The notes under the pieces: generated by a model
Database searches by the model: none
What the model was told of the DNA's origin: nothing
What the model saw: the letters and a program-made list of their open reading frames with translations, nothing else
Shown: positions 47,516 through 56,980 of the stretch, piece after piece
Layout: every line of letters begins with the position of its first letter
How positions within the stretch are numbered: position 1 is the first letter of the stretch
Program-made: the position numbers and the translations under genes
Origin: Methanobacteriota archaeon
GTDB lineage: Archaea; Thermoplasmatota; Thermoplasmata; Thermoplasmatales; ARK-15
NCBI GenBank assembly: GCA_009758405.1
Contig: WSBC01000016.1
Location: 248,001 to 312,000, forward strand
Direction: 5' to 3'
DNA length: 64,000 bases

Positions 47516-48538
47516 GTGAATATGTACAGGTTTGGGATCTCAGGAATACCTTTATCCTCAAAGGGTAGAATGCTCAAGGATGCAATAGAGGATACTTATG
47601 AGATGGGATTAAATGCGCTCGAAATACCATTCTTTAAGGTTAACATAGTGGAAATGGAGGCAACGGATGAAGTAGGATTGTTGCCTAGGGAAATTCTTCC
47701 CAGCAATAGGGATGAGAGTAAAATAATTGTAGATGTATTTAGGCCAGATGAAAATGGTGATTACAGGCCAATAGGAATAAAAAGCAAAATAGAGGAAAAT
47801 GATATTCTCAGGGTTTTACAATGGAACCTTGCTAGATCATATGAGGAGCTGAGAGATCTCGGTAAAATGTCAAAGGAGCTGGACCTTGAGCTTACCGTGC
47901 ATACACCAAATTATATAGATTTATCATCCAATGACGAATTTACAGAGAAATGTCTCAATTATATTTATTGGTCATCAATCATTGCCAATGAATTAGATGC
48001 AAAGGGTATAGTTTTCAACTTAGGCATATACAATCCCAAGGATTCCAAAAATGATATGAAAAAAATTATTGATAACATAAAAGGTGCAATGGAAAAGGTT
48101 CAGAAGGAAAATCTGAATGTTAATTTCTATATTGAAACCTCAGGAAAAAGGCAGGTAGCAGGATCATTAGATGAGGTGATTCAGGTTTCATCAAAAATAA
48201 AGAATGTATTTCCAGTTATCAACTTTCCAAAAATAGTTGCAAGATCGGGAAAGCCTTTAACATCCCCTAAAGATTTTGAGGATTTGATTGAAAAGGTAAA
48301 AAAATTTTATCCAAAGGATATATATATGCAGTATGCAGGTCTAGAATACTCACCTGAAAATGTTATGCGTTTAGCTCCAATCAAAAAGGGAGAAATTAAA
48401 TTTGAAAATCTTGCAGAGGTACTTTTAGAAAAGGATTATGAAACTACAATAATTTCTGTTTCCCCTCTTCTTGAACACGATGCACAATACATGCGTGTAA
48501 TTTTGGAAAGGATAATTGAAAAAAAGATAGGAAAGTGA
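47516..48538 (+). CDS. Endonuclease IV-like TIM-barrel (AP endonuclease family 2) protein with degenerate metal site
   Basis: LTVHTPNYIDLSSN, FYIETSGKRQVAGSLDEV; several canonical EndoIV ligands apparently substituted. Confidence 0.7.
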   Translation: MNMYRFGISGIPLSSKGRMLKDAIEDTYEMGLNALEIPFFKVNIVEMEATDEVGLLPREILPSNRDESKIIVDVFRPDENGDYRPIGIKSKIEENDILRVLQWNLARSYEELRDLGKMSKELDLELTVHTPNYIDLSSNDEFTEKCLNYIYWSSIIANELDAKGIVFNLGIYNPKDSKNDMKKIIDNIKGAMEKVQKENLNVNFYIETSGKRQVAGSLDEVIQVSSKIKNVFPVINFPKIVARSGKPLTSPKDFEDLIEKVKKFYPKDIYMQYAGLEYSPENVMRLAPIKKGEIKFENLAEVLLEKDYETTIISVSPLLEHDAQYMRVILERIIEKKIGK

Positions 48539-48544
48539 ATTAAA

Positions 48545-49081
48545 ATGATATATAAAGAGGCATACAAATTTATATTAAGCCAGGCCGGTGATATTTTAAA
48601 TAATGTAGACGAATCTTCCGTAAAAAGATCTATTGAAATTATTTTAAATTCAAAGAAAACATTTGTTTATGGTGCTGGAAGAAGTGGTATAATAGGAAAA
48701 AGCTTTGCCATGAGACTTGTACAGTTAGGTTTAACAGCATATTTTATTGGCGAAACAATTACACCAATAGTAACGGATCAAGATTCAGTTTTTTTAATAT
48801 CAAATACTGGTACAACAAAATCTACTTTATTGGTTGCTGAAATATCCAAGAACGTTGGTGCTAAAATTATAGTTTTAACATCAAATGAGAATTCACCACT
48901 GGTAAAATATTCAGATGAAAAAATATTATTAAGGGGTATATCACACAATTCACTTGCCCCGCTGGGAACAATTTTTGAGGACTCTTCCTTGATATTGCTT
49001 GATTCAATCATTGCCCAGATGATACAAATTCTAAATCAAAGTGAGGAGGATCTCAGGAAAAGGCATGCAATATGGGTGTGA
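48545..49081 (+). CDS. 6-phospho-3-hexuloisomerase-like SIS domain protein
   Basis: VYGAGRSGIIGKSFAMRLVQLGL, FLISNTGTTKSTLLVAEISKNVGAKIIVLTSN, APLGTIFEDSSL. Confidence 0.87.
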   Translation: MIYKEAYKFILSQAGDILNNVDESSVKRSIEIILNSKKTFVYGAGRSGIIGKSFAMRLVQLGLTAYFIGETITPIVTDQDSVFLISNTGTTKSTLLVAEISKNVGAKIIVLTSNENSPLVKYSDEKILLRGISHNSLAPLGTIFEDSSLILLDSIIAQMIQILNQSEEDLRKRHAIWV

Positions 49082-49085
49082 TATA

Positions 49086-49715
49086 ATGAAGGTAAATGAG
49101 ATATTTTATTCAATACAGGGTGAAGGTACATTAATCGGGATTCCTATGGTATTTGTAAGGTTTACTGGTTGTAATCTTAGGTGCGCTTGGTGCGATACAA
49201 AATATGCATGGGAAGAGGGTAAAGAGATGTCAATGGAGGAAATAATAGGCGAGATCAGGAAATATAAATCAAATTGGGTATGTCTTACAGGAGGTGAACC
49301 TCTTCTTCAAAAGGACATATACAAACTTATCGACCGTCTAATAAATCTTGGTTACAGGGTATTGCTTGAAACAAACGGATCATTAAGTCTGGAGGATCTA
49401 CCATGTGAAGAACAATTGATTGTAGACATGGACATAAAAACACCATCATCTGGCATGAGTAATTTCATGAATTTAGAAAATCTAGAGCTTCTTGGACCTA
49501 AGGATACAATTAAGTTCGTAATTGCGGATGAAAATGATTATAATTTTATGAAGGAGTTTATTAAAAATCATGAAATAAAAGGGGAGGTGATTGCACAGCC
49601 TGAAGGTAATAAAAACCTCAAATGGCTAACAGAAAAGGTTTTGGAAGATGGACTAAATATAAGGGTTCTTCCACAGTTACATAAAATAATATGGGGTGAT
49701 AGACGTGGAGTTTAA
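49086..49715 (+). CDS. queE: 7-carboxy-7-deazaguanine synthase (QueE), radical SAM
   Basis: MKVNEIFYSIQGEGTLIGIPMVFVRFTGCNLRCAWCDTKYAW. Confidence 0.94.
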   Translation: MKVNEIFYSIQGEGTLIGIPMVFVRFTGCNLRCAWCDTKYAWEEGKEMSMEEIIGEIRKYKSNWVCLTGGEPLLQKDIYKLIDRLINLGYRVLLETNGSLSLEDLPCEEQLIVDMDIKTPSSGMSNFMNLENLELLGPKDTIKFVIADENDYNFMKEFIKNHEIKGEVIAQPEGNKNLKWLTEKVLEDGLNIRVLPQLHKIIWGDRRGV

Positions 49716-50313
49716 ATATACAAATGAAGATGGAATTTTTGCCGTAAAACTGGCAAGAAGGGCAGTAAAGGATTATTTTAAAGGGAGGAAAACTGAGTTA
49801 ATGGAAATACCTGAAAATTTTTTAAAGAATGCAGGTGTTTTTACAACCATTAACAGTTATCCAGAAAAGGAGTTGAGGGGATGTATAGGTTTTCCAGAAC
49901 CAATAATGCCTCTCTATGAAGCTATAATAAAAAGTGCAATATATGCTGCCACAGAGGATCCAAGGTTTCCTCCAGTTGTAGAGGGTGAACTTGAAAATAT
50001 TATATTTGAAGTATCCCTATTGACAGTTCCAGAAAGGATTGTTATAGATGATCCTAACAAGTATCCTGAAAAGGTAGAGATAGGCAGGGATGGTTTAATA
50101 ATAAGATATATGGGTTTCTCAGGATTACTTTTACCTCAGGTTGCAGTTGAATATTCTATTAGTAGCACTGAATTTCTTGACCATACGTGTTTAAAGGCGG
50201 GGTTGTCAGCAGGTTGCTGGAAAAGAAGGGGTGTGGAGGTTTATAAATTTCAGGCGGAGATATTCACAGAGCTAGAACCAGAAGGGAAGATAGAAAGAAT
50301 TAAACTAAGGTGA
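49696..50313 (+). CDS. AMMECR1 domain protein
   Basis: GVFTTINSYPEKELRGCIGFPEPIMPLYEAIIKSAIYAATEDPRFPPV. Confidence 0.94.
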   Translation: MIDVEFKYTNEDGIFAVKLARRAVKDYFKGRKTELMEIPENFLKNAGVFTTINSYPEKELRGCIGFPEPIMPLYEAIIKSAIYAATEDPRFPPVVEGELENIIFEVSLLTVPERIVIDDPNKYPEKVEIGRDGLIIRYMGFSGLLLPQVAVEYSISSTEFLDHTCLKAGLSAGCWKRRGVEVYKFQAEIFTELEPEGKIERIKLR

Positions 50314-50320
50314 TTTATTA

Positions 50321-51565
50321 ATGGACGTAATTGAGGGTAAGTTTTTTATAGACGGTGAAATAAAAACAGCATCCATTGGTATTGAAAATGGTAAGATTGT
50401 TAAAATAGCAAAAAACCTCACAGGAGAAAAGTTTTATAGCATAGAAGAAGGGACAATTTTTCCATCAATGATTGATATTCATGTTCACATGAGGGATCCG
50501 GGTTTCACATGGAAAGAAGATTTTGAATCTGGAACATTGAGCGCTCTCCACGGGGGTGTTACATTCATCCTTGATATGCCAAATACAAAACCGCCTGTAG
50601 ATAGCATAGAAAATTTTAGAACCAAGTTAAAAATTGCATCAAAAAAGAGTTATATAGACTACGGAATAGCATATCTTCTTCAAAAAAAAGAGGAAAAATA
50701 TGTTCAGAATGAGGTCACTTCTTTCAAGATATATATGAGTGAAACAACAAATATAAAACCTGTTAATTATCTTCTCATTCCAGAGATTGTAAGTGATATT
50801 GAAAAAAATATAACTGTACATGCTGAATTACAGGATTGTATAGACAATAATAAGAGGGAATCAAAGGATCTCATTATGCACGATATGTCAAGACCTGAAA
50901 GTTGTGAGGTCAGTGCTGTTAGGTACCTGGGGGATATAAGGGGCCCAAAATTTCACATTGCACATGTAAGTTCGCCAGATACTGTTGATCTTTCAAAAAT
51001 ATTTGGTTTTACCACTGAGGTAACACCACATCATTTATTCCTTAACAGGGAGATGGATCTAGGAGCCTTTGGAAAGGTGAATCCTCCATTAAGATCAAGC
51101 TTTATTTCCGAAAGGTTGAGGTATTTACTTTCCAATGGCAATATAGATGTAGTTTCAAGCGATCATTCTCCGCATACACTCGAAGAAAAATCAGACTTTG
51201 CATCGGCCCCGTCCGGATTGCCTGGCGTTGAAACTTCCCTTCCCCTATTATTTCAAGCCTACAGGGATTCAATATTCTCCCTTGATACAATTGTAAAGGT
51301 ATCCATGGAAAATCCTGGAAAAATTTTGAAAATTCCTAAGGGGAAGATAGCTCCTGGCTATGATGCTGACCTGATTGTAGTTAAGTTATCCGATTCTAGA
51401 AGAATAAGATCTAAGGATCTCCATTATAAATGTGGTTGGACACCCTTTGAAAATCTATGGGGAATATTCCCAAGGAAGGTATTCATAAGAGGAGAACTTG
51501 CACTGGATAACTTTGAGGAAACAATAGAACCAGGTTTTGGACTATATTACTCAGGCAATCGTTAA
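50321..51565 (+). CDS. pyrC: Dihydroorotase
   Basis: IDIHVHMRDPGFTWKEDFESGTLSALHGGVT, DHSPHTLEEK, APSGLPGVETSLPLL. Confidence 0.93.
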   Translation: MDVIEGKFFIDGEIKTASIGIENGKIVKIAKNLTGEKFYSIEEGTIFPSMIDIHVHMRDPGFTWKEDFESGTLSALHGGVTFILDMPNTKPPVDSIENFRTKLKIASKKSYIDYGIAYLLQKKEEKYVQNEVTSFKIYMSETTNIKPVNYLLIPEIVSDIEKNITVHAELQDCIDNNKRESKDLIMHDMSRPESCEVSAVRYLGDIRGPKFHIAHVSSPDTVDLSKIFGFTTEVTPHHLFLNREMDLGAFGKVNPPLRSSFISERLRYLLSNGNIDVVSSDHSPHTLEEKSDFASAPSGLPGVETSLPLLFQAYRDSIFSLDTIVKVSMENPGKILKIPKGKIAPGYDADLIVVKLSDSRRIRSKDLHYKCGWTPFENLWGIFPRKVFIRGELALDNFEETIEPGFGLYYSGNR

Positions 51566-51597
51566 TTTTATCTATTCATTGAATTTCATGTATATGG

Positions 51598-51670
51598 GCA
51601 GGCGTGGTGTAGCATGGTAGCACTAGAGCCTTCCAAGCTCTCGACCCGGGTTCAAATCCCGGCGCCTGCA
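51598..51670 (+). tRNA. tRNA-Gly (TCC)
   Basis: Acceptor GCAGGCG/CGCCTGC, anticodon arm AGAGC-CTTCCAA-GCTCT, T arm CCGGG-TTCAAAT-CCCGG. Confidence 0.95.
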
Positions 51671-51700
51671 TATTTTAAAAAATAAAAAAATTTAAGAAAA

Positions 51701-52063
51701 TTAGGGGAAGGTCATTGTAATTAAAAGTAGGGCTATGGAAAGAACGATCAATGATACCCTGAGGGATACATGGAGATTATTGTTCATAATTGATGTTCCT
51801 AATGTGAAAAAGAATAAAAATATGCCTCCAAGGGAATAAAGTATCCTGCCTATCTGATAATAAAGTGAACCCCCTGCCAGACCAAATATTATTCCAATCC
51901 ATAGTATAAGAAGGAAGATCAAGGAGAAGAAAAGAACTGTCTCTAGGTTGAAAAGAATATCCATTATTCCTCTTCTCTGGTATCCATAGAATTGTTCTTG
52001 AGGTACAGCCTTTGGTTGTTCGGTTTGTTGTTCCATCTTGCTGGTGTCTTGTACCTTAGGCAT
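51701..52063 (-). CDS. Small membrane protein of unknown function
   Basis: 120 aa, three or more hydrophobic segments, Gln-rich N terminus. Confidence 0.6.
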   Translation of the reverse strand: MPKVQDTSKMEQQTEQPKAVPQEQFYGYQRRGIMDILFNLETVLFFSLIFLLILWIGIIFGLAGGSLYYQIGRILYSLGGIFLFFFTLGTSIMNNNLHVSLRVSLIVLSIALLLITMTFP

Positions 52064-52159
52064 TTTTAATCACGTTATTGTATTAATAAATAGCATTAAT
52101 AAACTTTTTTATTGACCAAAACAAAAATTTATTACTAAAGTAAACAATATCATATCATA

Positions 52160-52753
52160 TTGGGTGTCAGGATGAATCAAAAGGAGATATACAAAAACCT
52201 CAAGGAAAGGATAATCGAGATACTTAACCAGGATGAAAAGAGCATATCATCCATTTCAAAACAACTTGAATTGGAGGGTACAAAAATACATAGACTAACT
52301 CTGACAGGTTATCTTATGGCCTTAAGAGATTTGAATATACTTAAGGAGAAGGAGATACAGCCATCAAAAATTTATAGTGTAAATTCTGTTGAAGAAAAGA
52401 ATATATATGAAATAATTGGTGAATATGTTTCAGAAAAACAGGAATCTGGGGATATGTGTGTTTATATACTCTACCAACTTTTTAAAAGGCCTATATTGAA
52501 ATGGGAGATAGATAAGTGTGGGGCAGAAAAACCAGAATATGCTGAGAAGGTATATGGCGATGAAAGAAAGATGGCAATGGACATACTTGAATCTATGGGA
52601 ATATCCATTAGTAAAAATATGCCTGCATATTTACCCAAAAAGGATTATAGTGATGATTTTAAAGAAATTCTTGTTCAGATGGTAATCAATGGATATAATC
52701 TTCAAAGATATGTTTCAAACAAGAAAACACAAATGAAAATTGATTCTATTTAA
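52160..52753 (+). CDS. Putative winged-helix DNA-binding protein
   Basis: N-terminal [49 protein letters not shown] resembles a wHTH. Confidence 0.6.
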   Translation: MGVRMNQKEIYKNLKERIIEILNQDEKSISSISKQLELEGTKIHRLTLTGYLMALRDLNILKEKEIQPSKIYSVNSVEEKNIYEIIGEYVSEKQESGDMCVYILYQLFKRPILKWEIDKCGAEKPEYAEKVYGDERKMAMDILESMGISISKNMPAYLPKKDYSDDFKEILVQMVINGYNLQRYVSNKKTQMKIDSI

Positions 52754-53975
52754 TTATACCGTAGCCTATAAGTCTCCACCTATTCTGTATTTTTCTTCCT
52801 ATTGCCACTCTCTGATTTTTCTCTGCAATTACGGGATATTTGAGATTTATATCTATGGAATCGGACCTGGCACTTTTAACACTTCCCACAGTCGTTGTAG
52901 TACCCACACTCAGCATCAGTGCCTCTCCAGTTCTTATTTTTTCCACCTTCAGTTCCTCGATATGTCCAACAACATAATCCAACAGATGAACATCAATTGT
53001 AAGATCTAATGACAACTCAGGCAATGTGCCTGGCATTCCAGCCATCCTTCCTATGAGTCCATCAGCCTTTGTAAGTGATGGATCCAGTCTTGTACCAATT
53101 GCAACAAGTCCCCCTGGCTTTACCTCATCCCATCTTCTACCACCGGAATATAGAGAAACAATATCTGCATAAATGGGTTCCCATGTGGTTTTTCTGTTCT
53201 TGGTTACCTGGAAGCCTGGGGAGATCTCTATCTCATCTCCCACCCTAAATTTTCCCTGTATCAGTGATCCTCCAATTACACCACCCTGAAGCTTATCCGG
53301 TGGAGTCCCTGGCTTGTTTACATCAAAAGATCTTGCAATATACATTCTTGCTGGTTTTCCTGGATCAAAATGTGGTGTTTTAATCACCTTTTCAATTGCC
53401 TCAATAAGTACATCAATATTTGTGTCATGGTGGGCACTAACAGGTATTATTGGTGCATTTTCTGCAATTGTTCCCTTTACAAAATCCTTTATCTCTTTAT
53501 AATTTTCCCTTGCCCTTTCATCTGTCACAAGATCTATTTTGTTCTGAACAATTACTATTTGTTCCACCCCTACAATCTCTAGTGCTTTGAGATGCTCCCT
53601 AGTTTGTGGCTGTGGACATTTCTGATTTGCTGCCACAATCAAAAGAGCTCCATTCATTATGGCAGCACCTGAAAGCATTGTGGCCATTAAGGTTTCGTGG
53701 CCTGGAGAATCTACAAATGAAACTACCCTTTCAAGTTCGAGTTTTCCAGAACAATTTAAATTTGCGGATGAAACATACCTTTTTTTACCATCCTCTTCAC
53801 ATATGTAAAAGGCAGCATCCGCATAACCAAGTTTTATTGAAACCCCTCTCTTTATCTCTTCACTGTAGGTATCTGTCCAAGTACCAGTAAGTGCCTTTGT
53901 AAGCGTAGTCTTTCCATGGTCCACATGACCTACCATTCCGATATTTATTTCGGGTTGCCTTGGCATCTCTGTCAT
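52746..53975 (-). CDS. Translation initiation factor aIF2 gamma subunit
   Basis: [64 protein letters not shown]. Confidence 0.96.
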   Translation of the reverse strand: MTEMPRQPEINIGMVGHVDHGKTTLTKALTGTWTDTYSEEIKRGVSIKLGYADAAFYICEEDGKKRYVSSANLNCSGKLELERVVSFVDSPGHETLMATMLSGAAIMNGALLIVAANQKCPQPQTREHLKALEIVGVEQIVIVQNKIDLVTDERARENYKEIKDFVKGTIAENAPIIPVSAHHDTNIDVLIEAIEKVIKTPHFDPGKPARMYIARSFDVNKPGTPPDKLQGGVIGGSLIQGKFRVGDEIEISPGFQVTKNRKTTWEPIYADIVSLYSGGRRWDEVKPGGLVAIGTRLDPSLTKADGLIGRMAGMPGTLPELSLDLTIDVHLLDYVVGHIEELKVEKIRTGEALMLSVGTTTTVGSVKSARSDSIDINLKYPVIAEKNQRVAIGRKIQNRWRLIGYGIIK

Positions 53976-54370
53976 GCTGTTCCTTCATCCTTCTTTTCTT
54001 CAAAAATTGGCTTTTCTCCATATTCTACTATAACTGTATTGATTTGTACAATCTCAGAGGTTATTGTATTTCCCCTGAGTATCTTTTTCTTTCTCATTCC
54101 CTTCCTTTTTGGATGGAATCCAAAACCAGAAGATAATAAAACAGCTTTTCTTACACCGCCTGGGATACTTGGAGACATTGGAAAACCATCCTTATCTGTA
54201 CCACCTGTTATCTTAAGTCTATAACCATCAAATCCAATTAAAGATCCCTCAATGGTATCCCCTATTTTTTTTCCAATTAGGGAATCTGCTGGCCTTTCCG
54301 AAATTTCCCTTTGGAGGCTCTTTCCTGATTTTGGATCTGACACAACAATTCTGAATGTTGCCATAATCAA
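53972..54370 (-). CDS. rps6e: Ribosomal protein S6e (eS6)
   Basis: [18 protein letters not shown]...[73 protein letters not shown]. Confidence 0.96.
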   Translation of the reverse strand: MIMATFRIVVSDPKSGKSLQREISERPADSLIGKKIGDTIEGSLIGFDGYRLKITGGTDKDGFPMSPSIPGGVRKAVLLSSGFGFHPKRKGMRKKKILRGNTITSEIVQINTVIVEYGEKPIFEEKKDEGTA

Positions 54371-54429
54371 TAACCACCTTTATTTTTTTCTAATATACCA
54401 CCCATATATTTTAACATTATGGAAATCAT

Positions 54430-54879
54430 CTATAGGGTGGTTTGATATATTATCCTGTTTTCATAAATTATATTAAATGTTGATCCTGAAATATAATTCT
54501 GTGATGATCCCTTTATAATAATAGAGTCACCAGCAGTCAATTTATTTGAATTAACATAATTTTTTAATTCAATTGTAAAATTAATTCCACCTAATGTAAT
54601 GTTATAAATATTTTTTTGAAAATTATATATATTTACCATTGAGATATTTGTGCCCTTAATAATCTCAATAGAAAATGGTGGTGGAACTGTTCCAGAGGTA
54701 ATGCTTATAACTGTTTCATTGACATTATGTTCAACATATCCATTTAGATATATGTTTCCTGATTGAATGCCAGAAAGTGACTCAAATCCATAATGAAGTA
54801 CAATTATTGTAAGTATAAATGTTATTGATATTATCAGGATTTCACCAACTATGGGGGAAACCCCCTTCTCTCCCGTCAT
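54430..54879 (-). CDS. Archaeal type IV pilin-like protein
   Basis: Class III signal-like N terminus MTGEKGVSPIVGEILIISITFILTIIVLHYGF. Confidence 0.75.
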   Translation of the reverse strand: MTGEKGVSPIVGEILIISITFILTIIVLHYGFESLSGIQSGNIYLNGYVEHNVNETVISITSGTVPPPFSIEIIKGTNISMVNIYNFQKNIYNITLGGINFTIELKNYVNSNKLTAGDSIIIKGSSQNYISGSTFNIIYENRIIYQTTL

Positions 54880-55040
54880 TAAAAAAATAATAAAAAAATA
54901 ATATATAAATATTACTAAAATCTTCTGAAAAATCTAAAAATTTTAATACAATATTTTTAATCATATCCATCTAGCAATTGCTATTTTTATATAAAAATAA
55001 TAGGAAGATATAATCATTATAAAGTATAACTTCATATCAG

Positions 55041-55081
55041 GGATCCATAATTGGCTTTATAGAAATCCTATCTATGGATCC
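55041..55081. repeat. Perfect 9-bp inverted repeat GGATCCATA-N23-TATGGATCC
   Basis: Arms 55041-55049 and 55073-55081, overlapping the edge of the solo RE-like block. Confidence 0.85.
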
Positions 55082-55155
55082 TATATCCGCTTTCCATTTT
55101 TATACTTTATCATTACTTTACTTGATGTTCTTTTAGCCCTTTATTGGGCAGGGTA
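55059..55155 (-). mobile_element. Solo RE-like block related to the TnpB element 3' end (no transposase), hairpin GCCC-TTTATT-GGGC at 55136-55149
   Basis: ATAGAAATCCTATCTATGGATCCTATATCCGCTTTCCATTTTTATACTTTATCATTACTTTAC...TTTTAGCCCTTTATTGGGCAGGG aligns with 20213-20320. Confidence 0.7.
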
Positions 55156-55249
55156 ATGGGTTTAAGTTCAAGCATTATAAAAATATTATTTAAAAATAAA
55201 TATAATTATATCTATTTATATTAAAAAATTATAAATAAAATTAATAAAA

Positions 55250-55400
55250 AATGCATTAATTAAAAGAAGTTTGTTAATTCAATCAGATGAATAAGATTAA
55301 TTCAAGAAAAGAAATAATAACGAAATTTTATAATATTCATATAGTAATTAAAGGAGAATAAAAATTTTTTTAAAAAGAAATCTAATTGACTCCATAATGG
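55250..55400 (+). repeat. Dispersed intergenic repeat, copy 3
   Basis: AATGCATTAATTAAAAGAAGTTTGTTAATTCAATCAGATGAATAAGATTAATTCAAG...TTTTTTTAAAAAGAAATCTAATTGACTCC aligns with copies 1 and 2. Confidence 0.8.
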
Positions 55401-55435
55401 AAAAATTTTAATTAAAGACGTATAATTAACATAAT

Positions 55436-56098
55436 ATGCATTTATTTAGGAAAAAGGAAGAAAAAAAGGTAGCCGATAACTATGCAAAACAAATTGAGGA
55501 GGTCCTAAAGGCCTCACATTTACTTCCCGATGCAAAAAATTATTTAATTAATCTGGACTATGAATCCCTGGATAACCTTGCCAAGAAATTAATGGAAATA
55601 AGCAACAATGAAAAACAAATAAAAAAAGAAAATGAAAGGATGTTATACCAGGGACTTTTATTTCCCGAGGATAGATTCCTATTTATTACACTTTCTGAAA
55701 AAATTGATAAGGTAATGAATAAGATTAATCAATCTGTAAGGGCTATAACAGAAAGAAAAATACCATTACCTGGTATCAATTTTTTAAGGGATTCAGGACT
55801 CAATGAATTTTTAGATTTAACTATAAAATCTGTTGAAAAACTTGATCTTGCCATTAAGGAATTATTCGCTGGAGAAAATGATGTAATATCCATATGCAAT
55901 GAAATAGAAAATCTTGAAGGTAAAATAGATGAAATTAAATTAAAAATATTGAAGGAAATTCATTTACTAGAAAAGGACCTCGATGTATTTACAATATTAC
56001 AGATTGAAAATATTGTTCATAGAATAGATGAGATTAGCGATGAGGCTGAGGATTCATCAGATATCATAATATTGGTGAAATCATTATCATTACCATAA
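55436..56098 (+). CDS. PhoU-like DUF47 protein (predicted phosphate transport regulator)
   Basis: 220 aa, helical, N-terminal HLFRKKEEKK; adjacent to a convergent PiT-family transporter. Confidence 0.75.
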   Translation: MHLFRKKEEKKVADNYAKQIEEVLKASHLLPDAKNYLINLDYESLDNLAKKLMEISNNEKQIKKENERMLYQGLLFPEDRFLFITLSEKIDKVMNKINQSVRAITERKIPLPGINFLRDSGLNEFLDLTIKSVEKLDLAIKELFAGENDVISICNEIENLEGKIDEIKLKILKEIHLLEKDLDVFTILQIENIVHRIDEISDEAEDSSDIIILVKSLSLP

Positions 56099-56963
56099 CC
56101 ATAAAGGCTGAGAAAAGTGGAGTAATTGCCCAGGAAAGTATTAACTGATTTACCCTTTTAAGATTTATTTCAACATATCCCTTGGAAAATCCAGTTCCTA
56201 TAATTGATCCCATTACCCCCTGTGTAATAGATACGGGCATATGCAACTGTGTAAAGATCTCTACCACAATAGATGATGATATTTGAGAAACAACTGCCCT
56301 TTCTCTATTAAGACGTACTATAGATCTTTTTACATTATAGTAAGTAAAAGTATTTAAAAAAAAGGTACCAAAAAATATTCCAAGAATTATTGCAATGAAG
56401 TTATATGTATTTGGATCAATGGCGTATAGAAATCCTAATGTATTTGCTCCAAATGTATAAGAAAGAAATGCGCTGGAAGACATTAAAAATATCATTGTTA
56501 CCCTAGATCCAATTGATTTTTTTCTTCTTTTTGAAATTTTATTGTATATAATATAACCTAATATTATTGACATTGCAAAAGAGAGTATCCATGATATGAA
56601 AATAAATATGGTAGATAATTTGAGGGATCTTGAATATAAAGAAAAGCCTATAATTGCCCCTGTAAATACCATTCCGGCTGATAATGGATAGGACAACAAA
56701 GTAAATATGAAGAATATTATTAAAGAGGATAAAAAAATATAAAATGGTATTATTTCTACTCCAGTTATATAATTAAGTGAAAGGAGCATTTTATTCCCTT
56801 CTAAAATAAAACCAATTAGTATAAATAGAAATACAAATAATGTAGAATAATTTCTGCCCATTATACCCGAGGATCTCAAAGGCCCAAGAATCAATGTACT
56901 ATTATTCCCTGAAATTATCGAAGAAAGTAAAAATACAATCAAAAATAGTATTATTATTGACAA
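56064..56963 (-). CDS. PiT family inorganic phosphate transporter
   Basis: Polytopic; GNNSTLILGPL-like N-terminal and TQLHMPVSITQGVMGSIIGTGFSKG C-terminal PiT motifs. Confidence 0.85.
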   Translation of the reverse strand: MSIIILFLIVFLLSSIISGNNSTLILGPLRSSGIMGRNYSTLFVFLFILIGFILEGNKMLLSLNYITGVEIIPFYIFLSSLIIFFIFTLLSYPLSAGMVFTGAIIGFSLYSRSLKLSTIFIFISWILSFAMSIILGYIIYNKISKRRKKSIGSRVTMIFLMSSSAFLSYTFGANTLGFLYAIDPNTYNFIAIILGIFFGTFFLNTFTYYNVKRSIVRLNRERAVVSQISSSIVVEIFTQLHMPVSITQGVMGSIIGTGFSKGYVEINLKRVNQLILSWAITPLFSAFMVMVMIMISPIL

Positions 56964-56980
56964 ATAGATTCCCCACTAAT

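Noticed and set aside
49041-49085. Upstream extension of QueE in the ORF track (MRRISGKGMQYGCDI)
   Set aside because: Overlaps the SIS-domain gene; ATG 49086 gives the conserved QueE N-terminus MKVNEIFYSIQGEGT.
56064-56098. Overlap of the DUF47 and PiT gene 3' ends as evidence of antisense regulation
   Set aside because: Short convergent overlaps occur repeatedly in this compact genome (8105-8125, 52746-52753, 60712-60729) and need no special explanation.
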